In this document: positions 43,205 through 54,357 of the stretch, one piece after another
Layout of the letters: each line of letters starts with the position of its first letter
How positions within the stretch are numbered: the first letter of the stretch is position 1
Source of the DNA: Paracoccus xiamenensis
Lineage (GTDB): Bacteria > Pseudomonadota > Alphaproteobacteria > Rhodobacterales > Rhodobacteraceae
Reading direction: 5' to 3'
DNA: 64,000 nt
Assembly (NCBI RefSeq): GCF_011308835.1
Contig: NZ_JAAOHY010000004.1
Coordinates: 62,001 to 126,000 of the forward strand
The notes under the pieces: generated by a model
What the model was told of the DNA's origin: nothing
The model's input: the letters and a program-made list of their open reading frames with translations, nothing else
Database searches by the model: none
Translations under genes and position numbers: made by a program

Positions 43205-44554
43205 ATGAAAGACCTTTGGGATCGGGCCAGCAACACGCTGCGGGACCGCGTCGGCAGCAACAACCACACCGCATGGATTGCGCCGTTGGATCTGACCGGA
43301 ATCGATTCGGGCGAGGCGCAGATCGTGACGCCGACGCGTTTCATTTCCGATTGGGTGCAGCGCCATTATGCCGACGCGATTCGCGATGCCCTGATCGAGG
43401 TTGGCGCCCCGATTGCGCGTCTGAATTTCCGCGTGGCCGCGGCGCGCCGCGCCGCCGCAGCGCCGCGCAAGCAGGCGGCCGCCCCCGTTGCCGCCCCCCG
43501 TGCGGTCGAGCCGGAAATGTCCGCCCCGCTGGATGCCCGCTTTACCTTTGAAAATTTCGTCGTCGGCAAGCCGAACGAACTGGCCCATGCCGCCGCCCGC
43601 CGCGTCGCCGAGGGCGGGCCGGTGACCTTCAACCCGCTGTTCCTTTATGGCGGCGTGGGTCTGGGCAAGACTCACCTGATGCATGCCATCGCCAGCGATA
43701 TCCGCACCCGCCGCCCCGAGGCGCGCGTGCTGTATCTGTCGGCGGAACAGTTCATGTACCGCTTTGTGCAGGCGCTGCGCGAACGCACGGTCATGGATTT
43801 CAAGGAAATGTTCCGCACCGTCGAGGTGCTGATGGTCGATGATGTGCAGTTCATCGCCGGCAAGGAATCGACGCAGGAGGAGTTCTTCCACACGTTCAAC
43901 GCGCTGGTGGATCAGGGCAAGCAGATCGTGATTTCCGCTGACCGCGCGCCGGGCGAGATCAAGGATCTGGAAGACCGCATCAAGTCGCGCCTGCAATGCG
44001 GGCTGGTCGTCGACCTGCACCCGACCGATTACGAATTGCGCCTTGGCATCCTGCAATCCAAGACCGACGCTTTCCGGGCGCAATATGCGGGCCTGTGTAT
44101 CGAGCCGGGCGTGCTGGAGTTCCTGGCGCACCGCATCACCTCGAATGTGCGGGTGCTGGAAGGCGCGCTGCAGCGTCTGTTCGCCTTCGCCAGCCTCGTC
44201 GGTCGCAAGATCGACATGGATCTGACGCAGGACTGCCTGGCCGATATTCTGCGTTCTTCGGATCGCAAGCTGTCGATCGAGGATATCCAGCGCAAGGTGG
44301 CGGAACATTACAACATCAAGCTGGCCGATCTGGTCGGACAGAAGCGCGTGCGCACCATTGCCCGGCCTCGGCAGGTTGCAATGTATCTGGCCAAGCAGAT
44401 GACCACCCGCAGCTTGCCGGAAATCGGCCGCCGCTTTGGTGGGCGCGATCACACCACCATCATGCACGGCGTTCGCAAGATCGAGGAGCTTTGCACCGAA
44501 GATCACGGCATGGCCGAGGACGTGCAGCTGCTGCGCCGCGCATTGGAAGCATAG
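43205..44554 (+). CDS. dnaA: chromosomal replication initiator protein DnaA
   Basis: A 449-residue AAA+ initiator. Domain I is at the start (WDRASNTLRDRVGSNNHTAW), a short Ala-rich linker (about residues 75-100) is domain II, and the ATPase has Walker A YGGVGLGKTHLMHA at about 145 and Walker B VLMVDDVQFIAG. The C-terminal DNA-binding domain ends with FGGRDHTTIMHGVRKIEEL, the DnaA-box reader. Start ATG 43205 gives the usual N-terminus. A terminator-like hairpin separates it from dnaN. Confidence 0.98.
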   Translation: MKDLWDRASNTLRDRVGSNNHTAWIAPLDLTGIDSGEAQIVTPTRFISDWVQRHYADAIRDALIEVGAPIARLNFRVAAARRAAAAPRKQAAAPVAAPRAVEPEMSAPLDARFTFENFVVGKPNELAHAAARRVAEGGPVTFNPLFLYGGVGLGKTHLMHAIASDIRTRRPEARVLYLSAEQFMYRFVQALRERTVMDFKEMFRTVEVLMVDDVQFIAGKESTQEEFFHTFNALVDQGKQIVISADRAPGEIKDLEDRIKSRLQCGLVVDLHPTDYELRLGILQSKTDAFRAQYAGLCIEPGVLEFLAHRITSNVRVLEGALQRLFAFASLVGRKIDMDLTQDCLADILRSSDRKLSIEDIQRKVAEHYNIKLADLVGQKRVRTIARPRQVAMYLAKQMTTRSLPEIGRRFGGRDHTTIMHGVRKIEELCTEDHGMAEDVQLLRRALEA

Positions 44555-44606
44555 CTCGGCGACAGCCAAGGCTTGATTCTGGCGGGATTTTTAATGACAT
44601 TCGGCG

Positions 44607-44628
44607 AACCGGCCATGGGGCCGGTTTT
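44607..44628 (+). terminator. hairpin between dnaA and dnaN
   Basis: AACCGGCC at 44607-44614 and GGCCGGTT at 44619-44626 form an 8-base-pair stem with a 4-base loop followed by TT. It lies 53 bases after the dnaA stop codon and would at least partly uncouple dnaN from dnaA. Confidence 0.65.
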
Positions 44629-44678
44629 GATGCGCCGGGATGTGCGCAGATATTGACGCGCATTGCAGGGGACTGGTG

Positions 44679-45797
44679 ATGAAATTCTCGATTGAACGGG
44701 CCGATCTGGTAAAGGCCGTGGCGCAGGCGCAATCCGTTGTGGAACGCCGCCATACCATTCCGATCCTGGCCAATGTCCAAATCGAGGCCACGCCCGACGG
44801 CGTCAGCTTCCGCGCCACGGATCTGGATACCGAGGTCGTGGACCGCGCCCCCGCGCAGGTCGAACGCCCCGGTGCCACCACCGTTTCGGCGCAGATGCTG
44901 AACGAGATCGCGCGCAAGCTGCCCGACGGCTCGTTGGTGACCATCGCCGTCGATGGCGCGAATGAGCGGCTGACCGTGCAGGCGGGACGGTCGAACTTTA
45001 GCCTCGCCACGCTGCCGACCGAGGATTTCCCGGTCATGGCCAATGCCGAATACAGCGCCAATTTCGCCGCCCCCGCGCCAGTGCTGCGCCGGCTGTTCGA
45101 CAAGTCGAAATTCGCGATCTCCAACGAGGAAACCCGTTATTACCTGAACGGGGTCTATATGCATGTGGCCCAGGGCGATGAGGGCATGGTGCTGCGCTGC
45201 GTGGCGACGGACGGTCACCGTCTGGCACGAATCGACGCGGAGCTGCCGGATGGTGCCTCGGACATGCCGGGGGTGATCGTGCCCAAGAAGACCGTGGCCG
45301 AGCTGCGCAAGCTGCTGGACGATGACGAGATGCAGATCGCGGTTTCCGTCAGCGAAACCAAGGTGCGTTTCGCGACCCCGAACATCACCCTGACCTCAAA
45401 GGTGATCGACGGAACATTCCCCGATTACACCCGCGTCATTCCAGCCGGAAATACCCGCAAGCTGGAAGTCGATGCCAAGGATTTCGCCCGCGCCGTCGAC
45501 CGTGTGGCCACCGTCAGCAGCGAACGCTCGCGCGCGGTCAAGCTGGCGCTGGAGATGGACCGGCTGGTCTTGTCGGTGAACGCCCCCGATGCTGGCACGG
45601 CAGATGAAGAACTGGCCGTGGCCTACGGTGACGATCCGCTGGAGATCGGATTTAACGCCAAATACTTGCAGGAAATCGCCGGTCAGGTGGATCGCGAAAA
45701 TGCGGTCTTCATGTTCAACGGCTCTGGCGATGCGGCGCTGATCCGCGAGGGCAATGACCTGTCCGCCGTTTATGTCGTCATGCCGATGCGCGTGTGA
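44679..45797 (+). CDS. dnaN: DNA polymerase III sliding clamp (beta subunit)
   Basis: A 372-residue beta clamp with three repeated domains: KFSIERADLVKAVAQAQSVV opens domain one, and the C-terminus ends with the conserved VYVVMPMRV. It tethers polymerase III to DNA. The ATG 44679 follows AGGGGA and gives the standard start; an upstream in-frame ATG lies in the hairpin region. recF begins with a GTG overlapping the dnaN stop (GTGA). Confidence 0.98.
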   Translation: MKFSIERADLVKAVAQAQSVVERRHTIPILANVQIEATPDGVSFRATDLDTEVVDRAPAQVERPGATTVSAQMLNEIARKLPDGSLVTIAVDGANERLTVQAGRSNFSLATLPTEDFPVMANAEYSANFAAPAPVLRRLFDKSKFAISNEETRYYLNGVYMHVAQGDEGMVLRCVATDGHRLARIDAELPDGASDMPGVIVPKKTVAELRKLLDDDEMQIAVSVSETKVRFATPNITLTSKVIDGTFPDYTRVIPAGNTRKLEVDAKDFARAVDRVATVSSERSRAVKLALEMDRLVLSVNAPDAGTADEELAVAYGDDPLEIGFNAKYLQEIAGQVDRENAVFMFNGSGDAALIREGNDLSAVYVVMPMRV

Positions 45798-46864
45798 CGC
45801 TCAGCCGACTGACGCTGGCGCAGTTCCGGTCTTGGCCGCGTCTGGATCTGCATCTGGACGCGAGGCCGGTTGCGCTGCACGGGCCGAACGGCTCTGGCAA
45901 GACCAATGTACTTGAGGCGGTGTCCATGCTGTCGCCCGGGCGCGGTATTCGCGGCGTGGCGCCTGCCGAACAGGCGCGGCAGGGCGTCGGCGCAGGTTGG
46001 CGCATTCGGGCTGAAATCGGTGACAGGCAGGTCGAGACCTCGGCCCCGCCCGGTGCCAGCCGCAGCGTGACGCTGGACGACAAGGCCGCGCCGCAGACGG
46101 CGCTGGGGGCGCTGCTGCGGGTGATCTGGCTGACCCCGGCGATGGACCGGATCTGGACCGATGCGCCCGAAGGGCGGCGGCGGTTTCTGGACCGGGTGAC
46201 GCTGTCCTTTCACCCCGACCATGCCGAGGCGTCGCTGGCTTATGAAAAGGCGATGCGCGAAAGGAACCGGCTGCTGAAGGATCAGATCACCGATCCCGGC
46301 TGGTATCGCGCGCTGGAAAGCCAGATGGCGGACGCGGGCGCGCGCATCACCCGCAACCGGCTGGCGGCGCTGGCGGCGATCACTGCCGCGCAGGACGAAT
46401 CCAGCGGCTTTCCCGCCGCCCGGCTGACCCTGCTGCCGGGCGAGGGCTTCGCCGATGATCCAAATGCCGGCGACATCGCCGGGCGGCTGGCGGCGATGCG
46501 GCCGCGCGATCTGGCCGCCGGGCGCAGCCTGACCGGCCCGCACCGCGCAGATCTGGGGGCCGTCTGGGGGCCGCAGGACATGGCGGCGGCGCTGTCCTCG
46601 ACCGGCGAGCAGAAGGCGCTGCTGCTGTCGCTGATCCTCGCCAATGCCCGGGCGCTGTCCGATCAGCCGGTCATGCTGCTGCTGGACGAGGTGGCGGCGC
46701 ATCTGGATGCCGGACGCCGGGCGGCGCTGTATGACCAGATCACGGCACTTCCGGCGCAATCCATGCTGACCGGCACCGGGCCGGAACTGTTCGCCGAATT
46801 CGGCCCCCGCGCCCGCCAGATCGCCGTCACCCGGATCGAGGGCGCGTCAGCCGCCGCCGATTAA
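45794..46864 (+). CDS. recF: DNA replication and repair protein RecF
   Basis: A 356-residue SMC-like ATPase acting with RecOR at single-strand gaps. Walker A is HGPNGSGKTNVLEAV at about residue 31, the ABC signature region LSSTGEQKALLLSLILA at about 275, and Walker B PVMLLLDEVAAHLD at about 293. The start is GTG, overlapping dnaN by four bases. The stop codon shares the palindrome TTAA at 46861-46864 with the stop of the convergent phospholipase gene. Confidence 0.96.
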   Translation: MTLSRLTLAQFRSWPRLDLHLDARPVALHGPNGSGKTNVLEAVSMLSPGRGIRGVAPAEQARQGVGAGWRIRAEIGDRQVETSAPPGASRSVTLDDKAAPQTALGALLRVIWLTPAMDRIWTDAPEGRRRFLDRVTLSFHPDHAEASLAYEKAMRERNRLLKDQITDPGWYRALESQMADAGARITRNRLAALAAITAAQDESSGFPAARLTLLPGEGFADDPNAGDIAGRLAAMRPRDLAAGRSLTGPHRADLGAVWGPQDMAAALSSTGEQKALLLSLILANARALSDQPVMLLLDEVAAHLDAGRRAALYDQITALPAQSMLTGTGPELFAEFGPRARQIAVTRIEGASAAAD

Positions 46865-48405
46865 AGCAGCCATTCGATCGGCAGCACGTTCAGCACATAG
46901 ACCATGATCCGGCTGCCCATTCCCAGCCCCGGCTCGTGGTCAATCTCTACTGTCGAGCCATCGGGCTGCGGGTCCAGCCAGACCATATCGCGGCCTTTCA
47001 GCTCGGGCTTGAAGCTGCGCGGGATCAGGGATTCGTCGAACATGCGCGTGCTGCCCGCCGCGATGGTCGGGCTGTCGATCAGAAAGCCCATCTCGCAATT
47101 CAGCAGGGCCGATCGCGGGTCGAAGTTGAACGATCCGATGAAGACGCGGCTGTCATCCACGACGAAGGTCTTTGCGTGCAGCGAGGCCCCGGACGATCCG
47201 ATCGGACCCAGTTCCTGTTCTCCCTTCGGTCGCTCTCCGGTCGGCTTCAATTCGTACAGATCGGCGCCATCTTCCAGCAACTCTCGCCGGTACTTGGTAT
47301 AGCCGGCATGCACCATCGGCACATCGGTCGCCTCCCATGCATTGGTCAGGATACGGACCTGAGCGCCGGATTTTGCCATCTCGCCAAAATACCTCGTGCC
47401 AGCCTTGGAGGGCACGAAATAGGCGGAAATCAGGTCCATCTTGCTGGCCACTGGCCCGACGATGTTGCCGAGACGGTTGATCATCAACTGGTCCCTGCGG
47501 ACGTCGCCGCTGCCCTTGACCGGATCATCGGCCACGACCTGAACGTCGGTCCATTCCAGTTGCGGTGTGCGACCGGCGGTCAGGTCGTCGATCACAGTGC
47601 GCACGCTGGCAAGATAGGCCTGCCCGGCGTCCGAGGCCTTGGCCTGTTCAAGTGCCGCATCAAACGCGGCCATGTCACCATCGCCCGAGATCACCTGTTC
47701 CAGCCCAAGGACCGGCGCGCTGTTCCAGTATTCATCGAAGATCGCGGCGGTATCTGTCACCACCTTGCCGACCCCCAGAACGTCGAGGTCCAGATAGGAC
47801 GGCTCATCCCCCACGGCGAAATATTCGTTGCCGATATTGCGCCCGCCGACGATTGCAGCAGCCCCATCAACGATAAAAGCCTTGTTGTGCATGCGCCGGT
47901 TCATGCGCAGCGGGTACAGCGCATATCCGGCCATCTTGGGCGTGCGAATGGTCGAAGGGTTGAACAGCCGCACATCGAAATTCGGTCGCGCGTGCATCGC
48001 CGCAAGGCTCTGGTCCAGCCCTGCGATGCCGTTATCGTCCAGCAGCAGCCGCACACGCACCCCGCGCGCTGCCGCATCACGCAGTGCTTCCATCAGCAGC
48101 AGCCCCGACACATCGTCGTGCCAGATGTAATACATAACGTCGATCGAGCGTTCGGCATTCCGCGCCAGCGCAATCCGGCTGTGCAACGCGCCAAGCCCGA
48201 TTGGAAGCGGCAGAACGCCCGATTTACCGGGATGGGCGGCCTGCGCTTCGGCCGCGCGCGGGCCCAGGCGGGTCGCGGGATCAAAGGGCATCGCCGTTTC
48301 GACTGGCCGACCTTCGGTTGAGGGGACCGGGAACAGCATCCGGCCCGCCACCCACAGCAATGCCAGTATGAACAGGATCTGTAACACCATCCGCAGCCAC
48401 CGCAT
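46861..48405 (-). CDS. phospholipase D/cardiolipin synthase-like protein
   Basis: A 514-residue protein with an N-terminal membrane anchor (LQILFILALLWVAGRML) and two PLD domains. The HKD motifs are HNKAFIVDGAAAIVGGRN at about residue 190 and HAKTFVVDDSRVFIGSFN at about 410, both complete, so it should transfer or hydrolyse phosphatidyl groups. Substrate is unknown; cardiolipin synthesis is possible. Three ATG starts are close (48420, 48408, 48405); GAGGGA favours 48405. It is inserted between recF and gyrB on the opposite strand, unlike the classical dnaA-dnaN-recF-gyrB order. Confidence 0.9.
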   Translation of the reverse strand: MRWLRMVLQILFILALLWVAGRMLFPVPSTEGRPVETAMPFDPATRLGPRAAEAQAAHPGKSGVLPLPIGLGALHSRIALARNAERSIDVMYYIWHDDVSGLLLMEALRDAAARGVRVRLLLDDNGIAGLDQSLAAMHARPNFDVRLFNPSTIRTPKMAGYALYPLRMNRRMHNKAFIVDGAAAIVGGRNIGNEYFAVGDEPSYLDLDVLGVGKVVTDTAAIFDEYWNSAPVLGLEQVISGDGDMAAFDAALEQAKASDAGQAYLASVRTVIDDLTAGRTPQLEWTDVQVVADDPVKGSGDVRRDQLMINRLGNIVGPVASKMDLISAYFVPSKAGTRYFGEMAKSGAQVRILTNAWEATDVPMVHAGYTKYRRELLEDGADLYELKPTGERPKGEQELGPIGSSGASLHAKTFVVDDSRVFIGSFNFDPRSALLNCEMGFLIDSPTIAAGSTRMFDESLIPRSFKPELKGRDMVWLDPQPDGSTVEIDHEPGLGMGSRIMVYVLNVLPIEWLL

Positions 48406-48485
48406 CATTGTCCCTCGCATCCGTTACTCGGGCCAGTCTCACGACACCTGCGCGGGATGCGCAAGAGATCGCGCCAAAGCGGCGG

Positions 48486-48509
48486 AAAGCCACGAAATAC
48501 CGTGGCTTT
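48486..48509. promoter_or_regulatory. perfect inverted repeat upstream of the gyrB promoter
   Basis: AAAGCCACG at 48486-48494 and CGTGGCTTT at 48501-48509 form a perfect 9-base-pair dyad with a 6-base centre. It lies immediately upstream of the candidate gyrB -35 element and between divergent genes, so it could be an operator; as RNA it would form a hairpin in the leader of the phospholipase gene. No regulator is assigned. Confidence 0.5.
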
Positions 48510-48512
48510 GCC

Positions 48513-51008
<2,496 letters not shown>

Positions 51009-51068
51009 TCCCGTTTTCACCACCTTGCGATGAAATACGTGACAATCCTGCCGCAGTCAGCGGCTGGA

Positions 51069-51097
51069 TTGCTGCATGTTAATACACTATCCATAAG
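51069..51097 (+). promoter_or_regulatory. candidate promoter for the outer-membrane protein gene
   Basis: TTGCTG at 51069-51074 and CATAAG at 51092-51097 are spaced by exactly 17 bases. A GCTCC-N9-GGAGC stem at 51104-51122 lies in the resulting leader, followed by an AT-rich stretch before the start codon at 51180. Confidence 0.4.
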
Positions 51098-51179
51098 CGC
51101 AATTGCTCCGCAAAAAGAGGAGCCGTATCCTGAGATATCAATTCATCAAGAGTCGCCCTCTATGTTCGTGGAGTCAGTC

Positions 51180-51935
51180 ATGAAAATTAACGCGTTCCCG
51201 TTTGCCGCCGCCTTTGTGTTTGCCGGCTCCGCTGCATTGGCTGGCGGCTATATCGCCCCGGTGGTTGAACAGGTTGTCCCGGTCGTCGACGCCGCACCTG
51301 CTCCGCTGTGGGCTGGCGGTTATGTTGGCGGTACGCTGGGCTATGCATTTCAGGGCGAAGATCGCGTGGGCTACCACGAAACGGCGACTGCAACCAATGC
51401 CGAACGCTCGCTGGGCAATGCGGGCGAACTGAAGCTGAAAGGCGTGAATGGCGGTATTCGTGCCGGTTATCGCTGGCAGCGCGAAGATTGGGTTTTCGGC
51501 CCGGAACTGAGCGCTGATTTCGGCAATATCGAAGATGAGACCAGTGGCCGGCTGACCCCCGGCGGCTATGTGCCCTTCGAGGCAGAGACCGAGTCGAAGG
51601 TGAAGAACGTCGTTTCGCTGGTGCTGAAGGGCGGTTATCTGGTGAAGCCGGACCTGCTGCTGTTCACCAAAGCCGGCGTTGCCCGCGCGGATATCGAATA
51701 CCGTGCCAGCTTTGTCGATGACAATGGCATCGCCAGCTCGGGCGAAGCGGATTTCAAGAAAACCGGCTATATCGTCGGCGTCGGGCTTGAAAAGCGCGTC
51801 TCGGAAAAGCTGTCGGTCAGCGGCGAATATGAATATGCGAATTTCGGCAAGGAAACCCGCGAATTTGGGGATCTCCACACGGAAGCCACGCCGAAATACC
51901 ACAATATCAAGATCGGTGTGAACTACCGCTTCTGA
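51180..51935 (+). CDS. outer-membrane beta-barrel protein (Omp25-like)
   Basis: A 251-residue small porin-like protein. The signal peptide is residues 1-20 (FPFAAAFVFAGSAALA), followed by a short periplasmic stretch and about eight beta strands (GGYVGGTLGYAFQGED, GIRAGYRWQREDWVFGPELS). It ends IKIGVNYRF with a terminal phenylalanine, the barrel-assembly signal. Such proteins are the Omp25/31 type of alphaproteobacteria; the ligand is unknown. ATG 51180 with GGAG six bases upstream starts the signal peptide. A strong terminator follows. Confidence 0.88.
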   Translation: MKINAFPFAAAFVFAGSAALAGGYIAPVVEQVVPVVDAAPAPLWAGGYVGGTLGYAFQGEDRVGYHETATATNAERSLGNAGELKLKGVNGGIRAGYRWQREDWVFGPELSADFGNIEDETSGRLTPGGYVPFEAETESKVKNVVSLVLKGGYLVKPDLLLFTKAGVARADIEYRASFVDDNGIASSGEADFKKTGYIVGVGLEKRVSEKLSVSGEYEYANFGKETREFGDLHTEATPKYHNIKIGVNYRF

Positions 51936-51955
51936 TCCCGGCTTTCTGGGGTTTG

Positions 51956-51986
51956 GGCCGTGCGGGTGACCGCATGGCCCTTTTTC
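51956..51986 (+). terminator. intrinsic terminator after the outer-membrane protein gene
   Basis: GGGCCGTGCGG at 51956-51966 pairs with CCGCATGGCCC at 51971-51981 (11 pairs including one G-T) around a GTGA loop, followed directly by TTTTT. It lies 20 bases after the stop codon and overlaps the end of the convergent WYL gene by two bases. Confidence 0.92.
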
Positions 51987-52686
51987 ATGCGCGTGGTGAG
52001 TGCCGGTCGCGCAGCGCCCGCGTATATGCCCGCAACAGCGCGACGCGCTGCGGGCGGAAGCTGTGGCCGCTCAGCTCGGCACTGAGGATGCGGTTGCAGT
52101 GAAACATGCGGAAATCCTGCCGCAGCAGGCACCAGCCCAGCAGCAGCAGCGAGTGTTCGGAATAGGACATGCCCAGCGGGCGGATCTCGCGCGTGCTCTG
52201 GCGGTCTTGCAGGTCGCGATAGGTGATGCGCAGCTCTGCCTCGTCCCAGCAGGCCTGGCGGATCAGCGCCATGTCGACAGCGGGCAAGGGGCGTTCAGTC
52301 TTCAAGGAAAAGCTGCGCAGTGCCGTATGCGCGGCCTGCTGGGCTTGGCGATCCGGCAGGGTGGCGATGATGCGCGCCAATGCGGCGCGGGCGGCCTCGG
52401 TCAGGTCGGGGTCGCCGATGCGGGGCAGCGCCTCGACCGCCAGACGCAGGGCCTCGATCTCCAGCCGTGAAAAGCTCTGCGGTGGCAGTGCCGGGTCTTC
52501 CGTCAGCCGGTAACCAAGGCCCGCCTCGCCGTCGATCAGCGCGCCGCCTGCGCGCAGCGTGGCAATGTCGCGGTAAAGCTGGCGGGGGCTGACGCCGGTT
52601 TCCTGGGCCAGCCGCGCGGCGGTTACGGGCGCGGGCAGGCGGCGCAAGCAGTCCATCAATCGCATCAGCCGGTCGGTGCGTGCCAT
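51985..52686 (-). CDS. YafY-type WYL-domain transcriptional regulator
   Basis: A 233-residue DNA-binding protein. An N-terminal DeoR-like helix-turn-helix (RLAQETGVSPRQLYRDIATL, about residues 24-43) with a wing (GEAGLGYRL) precedes a WYL-type sensory domain (about 135-215, including EIRPLGMSYSEHSLLLLGWC). WYL regulators respond to ligands such as nucleotides or ssDNA. It is divergent from the GST gene at 52749, its most likely target by position. Confidence 0.88.
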   Translation of the reverse strand: MARTDRLMRLMDCLRRLPAPVTAARLAQETGVSPRQLYRDIATLRAGGALIDGEAGLGYRLTEDPALPPQSFSRLEIEALRLAVEALPRIGDPDLTEAARAALARIIATLPDRQAQQAAHTALRSFSLKTERPLPAVDMALIRQACWDEAELRITYRDLQDRQSTREIRPLGMSYSEHSLLLLGWCLLRQDFRMFHCNRILSAELSGHSFRPQRVALLRAYTRALRDRHSPRA

Positions 52687-52748
52687 GCTGCCATATTCTG
52701 TCAGGGGCTTCGGGCCATAAGTGACGCATCGAACTCAAGGAGTCCATG

Positions 52749-53336
52749 ATGCTGACCTTTTATCACGCCCCGCAATCCCGCTCGACCTCGGTGATGCAAT
52801 TGCTGCATGAACTGGGCATTACCGATCAGGTGCAGACGAAAGTCGTCACCATTCCCCGGCAGGACGGATCAGGCGCGCGCGATCCGTCGAATCCCCACCC
52901 CGAAGGCAAGGTGCCCTATCTGACTGATGGCGAGGATTTCGTGCGCGAGCGTGCGGCGGTCATCCTGTACCTGACCGACCGCTTCCCCAAGGCGGGGCTG
53001 GGCCGGTCGGTCGGCGACCCGCAGCGCGGGCGCTACCTGTCCTGGCTGGCCTGGTATCAGGGGGTGTTCGAGCCGGTGGCGATCCTCAGCTGGGCCGAGG
53101 TGGACCATCCGGCGATCAAGGCATCGCTGCGCGATTATGACACCGCAATCCAGCGGCTGGACGAGGTGCTGACCCGTCAGCCCTATCTGCTGGGCGATGA
53201 TTTCAGTGCCGCCGATCTGCTTTGCGCCGGCCCCTTTGCGTGGTTCGGTGACCAGTTGCCCGCGACGCCTGCGATCAAGGATTGGGTCACGCGCTGTCAG
53301 GACCGGGAATCGGTCAGGCTGGTCGGCGAACGCTGA
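52749..53336 (+). CDS. glutathione S-transferase
   Basis: A 195-residue GST with a thioredoxin domain (LTFYHAPQSRSTSVMQLLHE; a serine in the loop could activate glutathione), the cis-proline motif GKVPYLTDGE and an alpha-helical C-terminal half (GDDFSAADLLCAG). The start is one of two adjacent ATG codons; AAGGAG is three bases before the first (52746) and six before the second, so 52749 is chosen. It is divergent from the WYL regulator. Its last 40 bases overlap the 3' end of the convergent EamA gene. Confidence 0.9.
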   Translation: MLTFYHAPQSRSTSVMQLLHELGITDQVQTKVVTIPRQDGSGARDPSNPHPEGKVPYLTDGEDFVRERAAVILYLTDRFPKAGLGRSVGDPQRGRYLSWLAWYQGVFEPVAILSWAEVDHPAIKASLRDYDTAIQRLDEVLTRQPYLLGDDFSAADLLCAGPFAWFGDQLPATPAIKDWVTRCQDRESVRLVGER

Positions 53337-54217
53337 TCGGGCGCAGCTGGCAGGCGGGCCATCTGCACCATCAGGATGCCCGCCGCCACGATGCTGGCCC
53401 CGATCACATCGCTCCACCCGAAGCGCTCGCCCAGAAACAGCGCGGCAATGGTGACGCCAAAGATCGGCGACAGGAAATGAAAGGTCGCCGCGCGCACCGC
53501 ACCGATGCGGCTGACCAGCCGGAACCAGATGAAGGTCGCCGCCAGCCCCGGGGCGGCGACCGTATAGATAAAGGCCAGAACCAGCCGCCAGCTCCATTCG
53601 ATCGGCTGGCCCCATTCCATGACGGCTGCGGGGATGATCAGCGCCACGGCGCCCACGGCCATCTGCAGCCCCACGATCATCAGCATGTTGCGACTGCCCC
53701 CGGTGCCGCGCACGACCAGCGTCGCCACCGTCAGGGCAACCACCGCGATCACGCAAAGGATCGCGCCCAGCGGGTCCAGCCCGTGTTGCAGCCGCACCCC
53801 CATGATCAGGGCCACGCCCAGCACCCCCAGCACCAGCCCGGCAATCGCCACCGGCCGCAGCTTTTCGCCCAGCCAGACCCAGCCGAAGAATGCCACCAGC
53901 AGCGGCATCATGGAGGCGATGATGGACGCGGCCGAGGCCTCGATCGTGCGCATGGCGATCCAGTTGAGGCCCAGATAAAACGCGTTCTGCATGATCCCGA
54001 AGACGATCAGCACCCGCCATTCGGCTCGCGTCAGCCGCCATGTCTGGCCCATGGCGCGGGCGATAGCGATGCCGATCACTGCCGACAGGGCAAAGCGGAT
54101 CACCAATGCCGTAAGCGGCGGGGCGGCGGTTACGATCACGCGGGTCGAGGTGAAGGCCGACGACCACATCACCGCGAATGCCAGCCCCATCAGAACGGCC
54201 TTGAAATCCATCGCCAC
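53297..54217 (-). CDS. EamA/DMT-family transporter
   Basis: A 306-residue ten-helix permease of the drug/metabolite transporter superfamily, with two EamA repeats (the first from VLMGLAFAVMWSSAFTSTRV, the second around AGLVLGVLGVALIMG to FLSPIFGVTIAALFLGERF). Substrate cannot be read; amino acids or metabolites are usual. AAGGGG precedes the ATG. The tail overlaps the GST gene by 40 bases in opposite orientation, so the C-terminal SLTDSRS tail is coded by bases also coding the GST end. Confidence 0.9.
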   Translation of the reverse strand: MAMDFKAVLMGLAFAVMWSSAFTSTRVIVTAAPPLTALVIRFALSAVIGIAIARAMGQTWRLTRAEWRVLIVFGIMQNAFYLGLNWIAMRTIEASAASIIASMMPLLVAFFGWVWLGEKLRPVAIAGLVLGVLGVALIMGVRLQHGLDPLGAILCVIAVVALTVATLVVRGTGGSRNMLMIVGLQMAVGAVALIIPAAVMEWGQPIEWSWRLVLAFIYTVAAPGLAATFIWFRLVSRIGAVRAATFHFLSPIFGVTIAALFLGERFGWSDVIGASIVAAGILMVQMARLPAAPDQRSPTSLTDSRS

Positions 54218-54306
54218 ACCCCTTGCTGCGTGGGCGACCTTAGGCGCGGCGGAAGGGGGGCGCCAGTCCCGGCAGTCGGTTTGGCGCAGAAAGAAAAAGG
54301 CCCGCC

Positions 54307-54337
54307 AAAAGAAAAGGCCGCCCCGAAAGGCGGCCCT
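54307..54337 (-). terminator. intrinsic terminator after the HU gene
   Basis: On the minus strand AGGGCCGCC-TTTCGG-GGCGGCC folds into a 7-base-pair stem (54316-54322 with 54329-54335) followed by TTTTCTTTT. It lies 20 bases after the HU stop codon and isolates HU from the EamA gene. Confidence 0.85.
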
Positions 54338-54357
54338 GAAAAGCTGTCAACGGCCAA

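Noticed and set aside
42841..43551. 236-codon plus-strand frame spanning the dnaA leader and start
   Set aside because: It shifts into an out-of-frame reading of dnaA, is Arg-rich and has no start signal.
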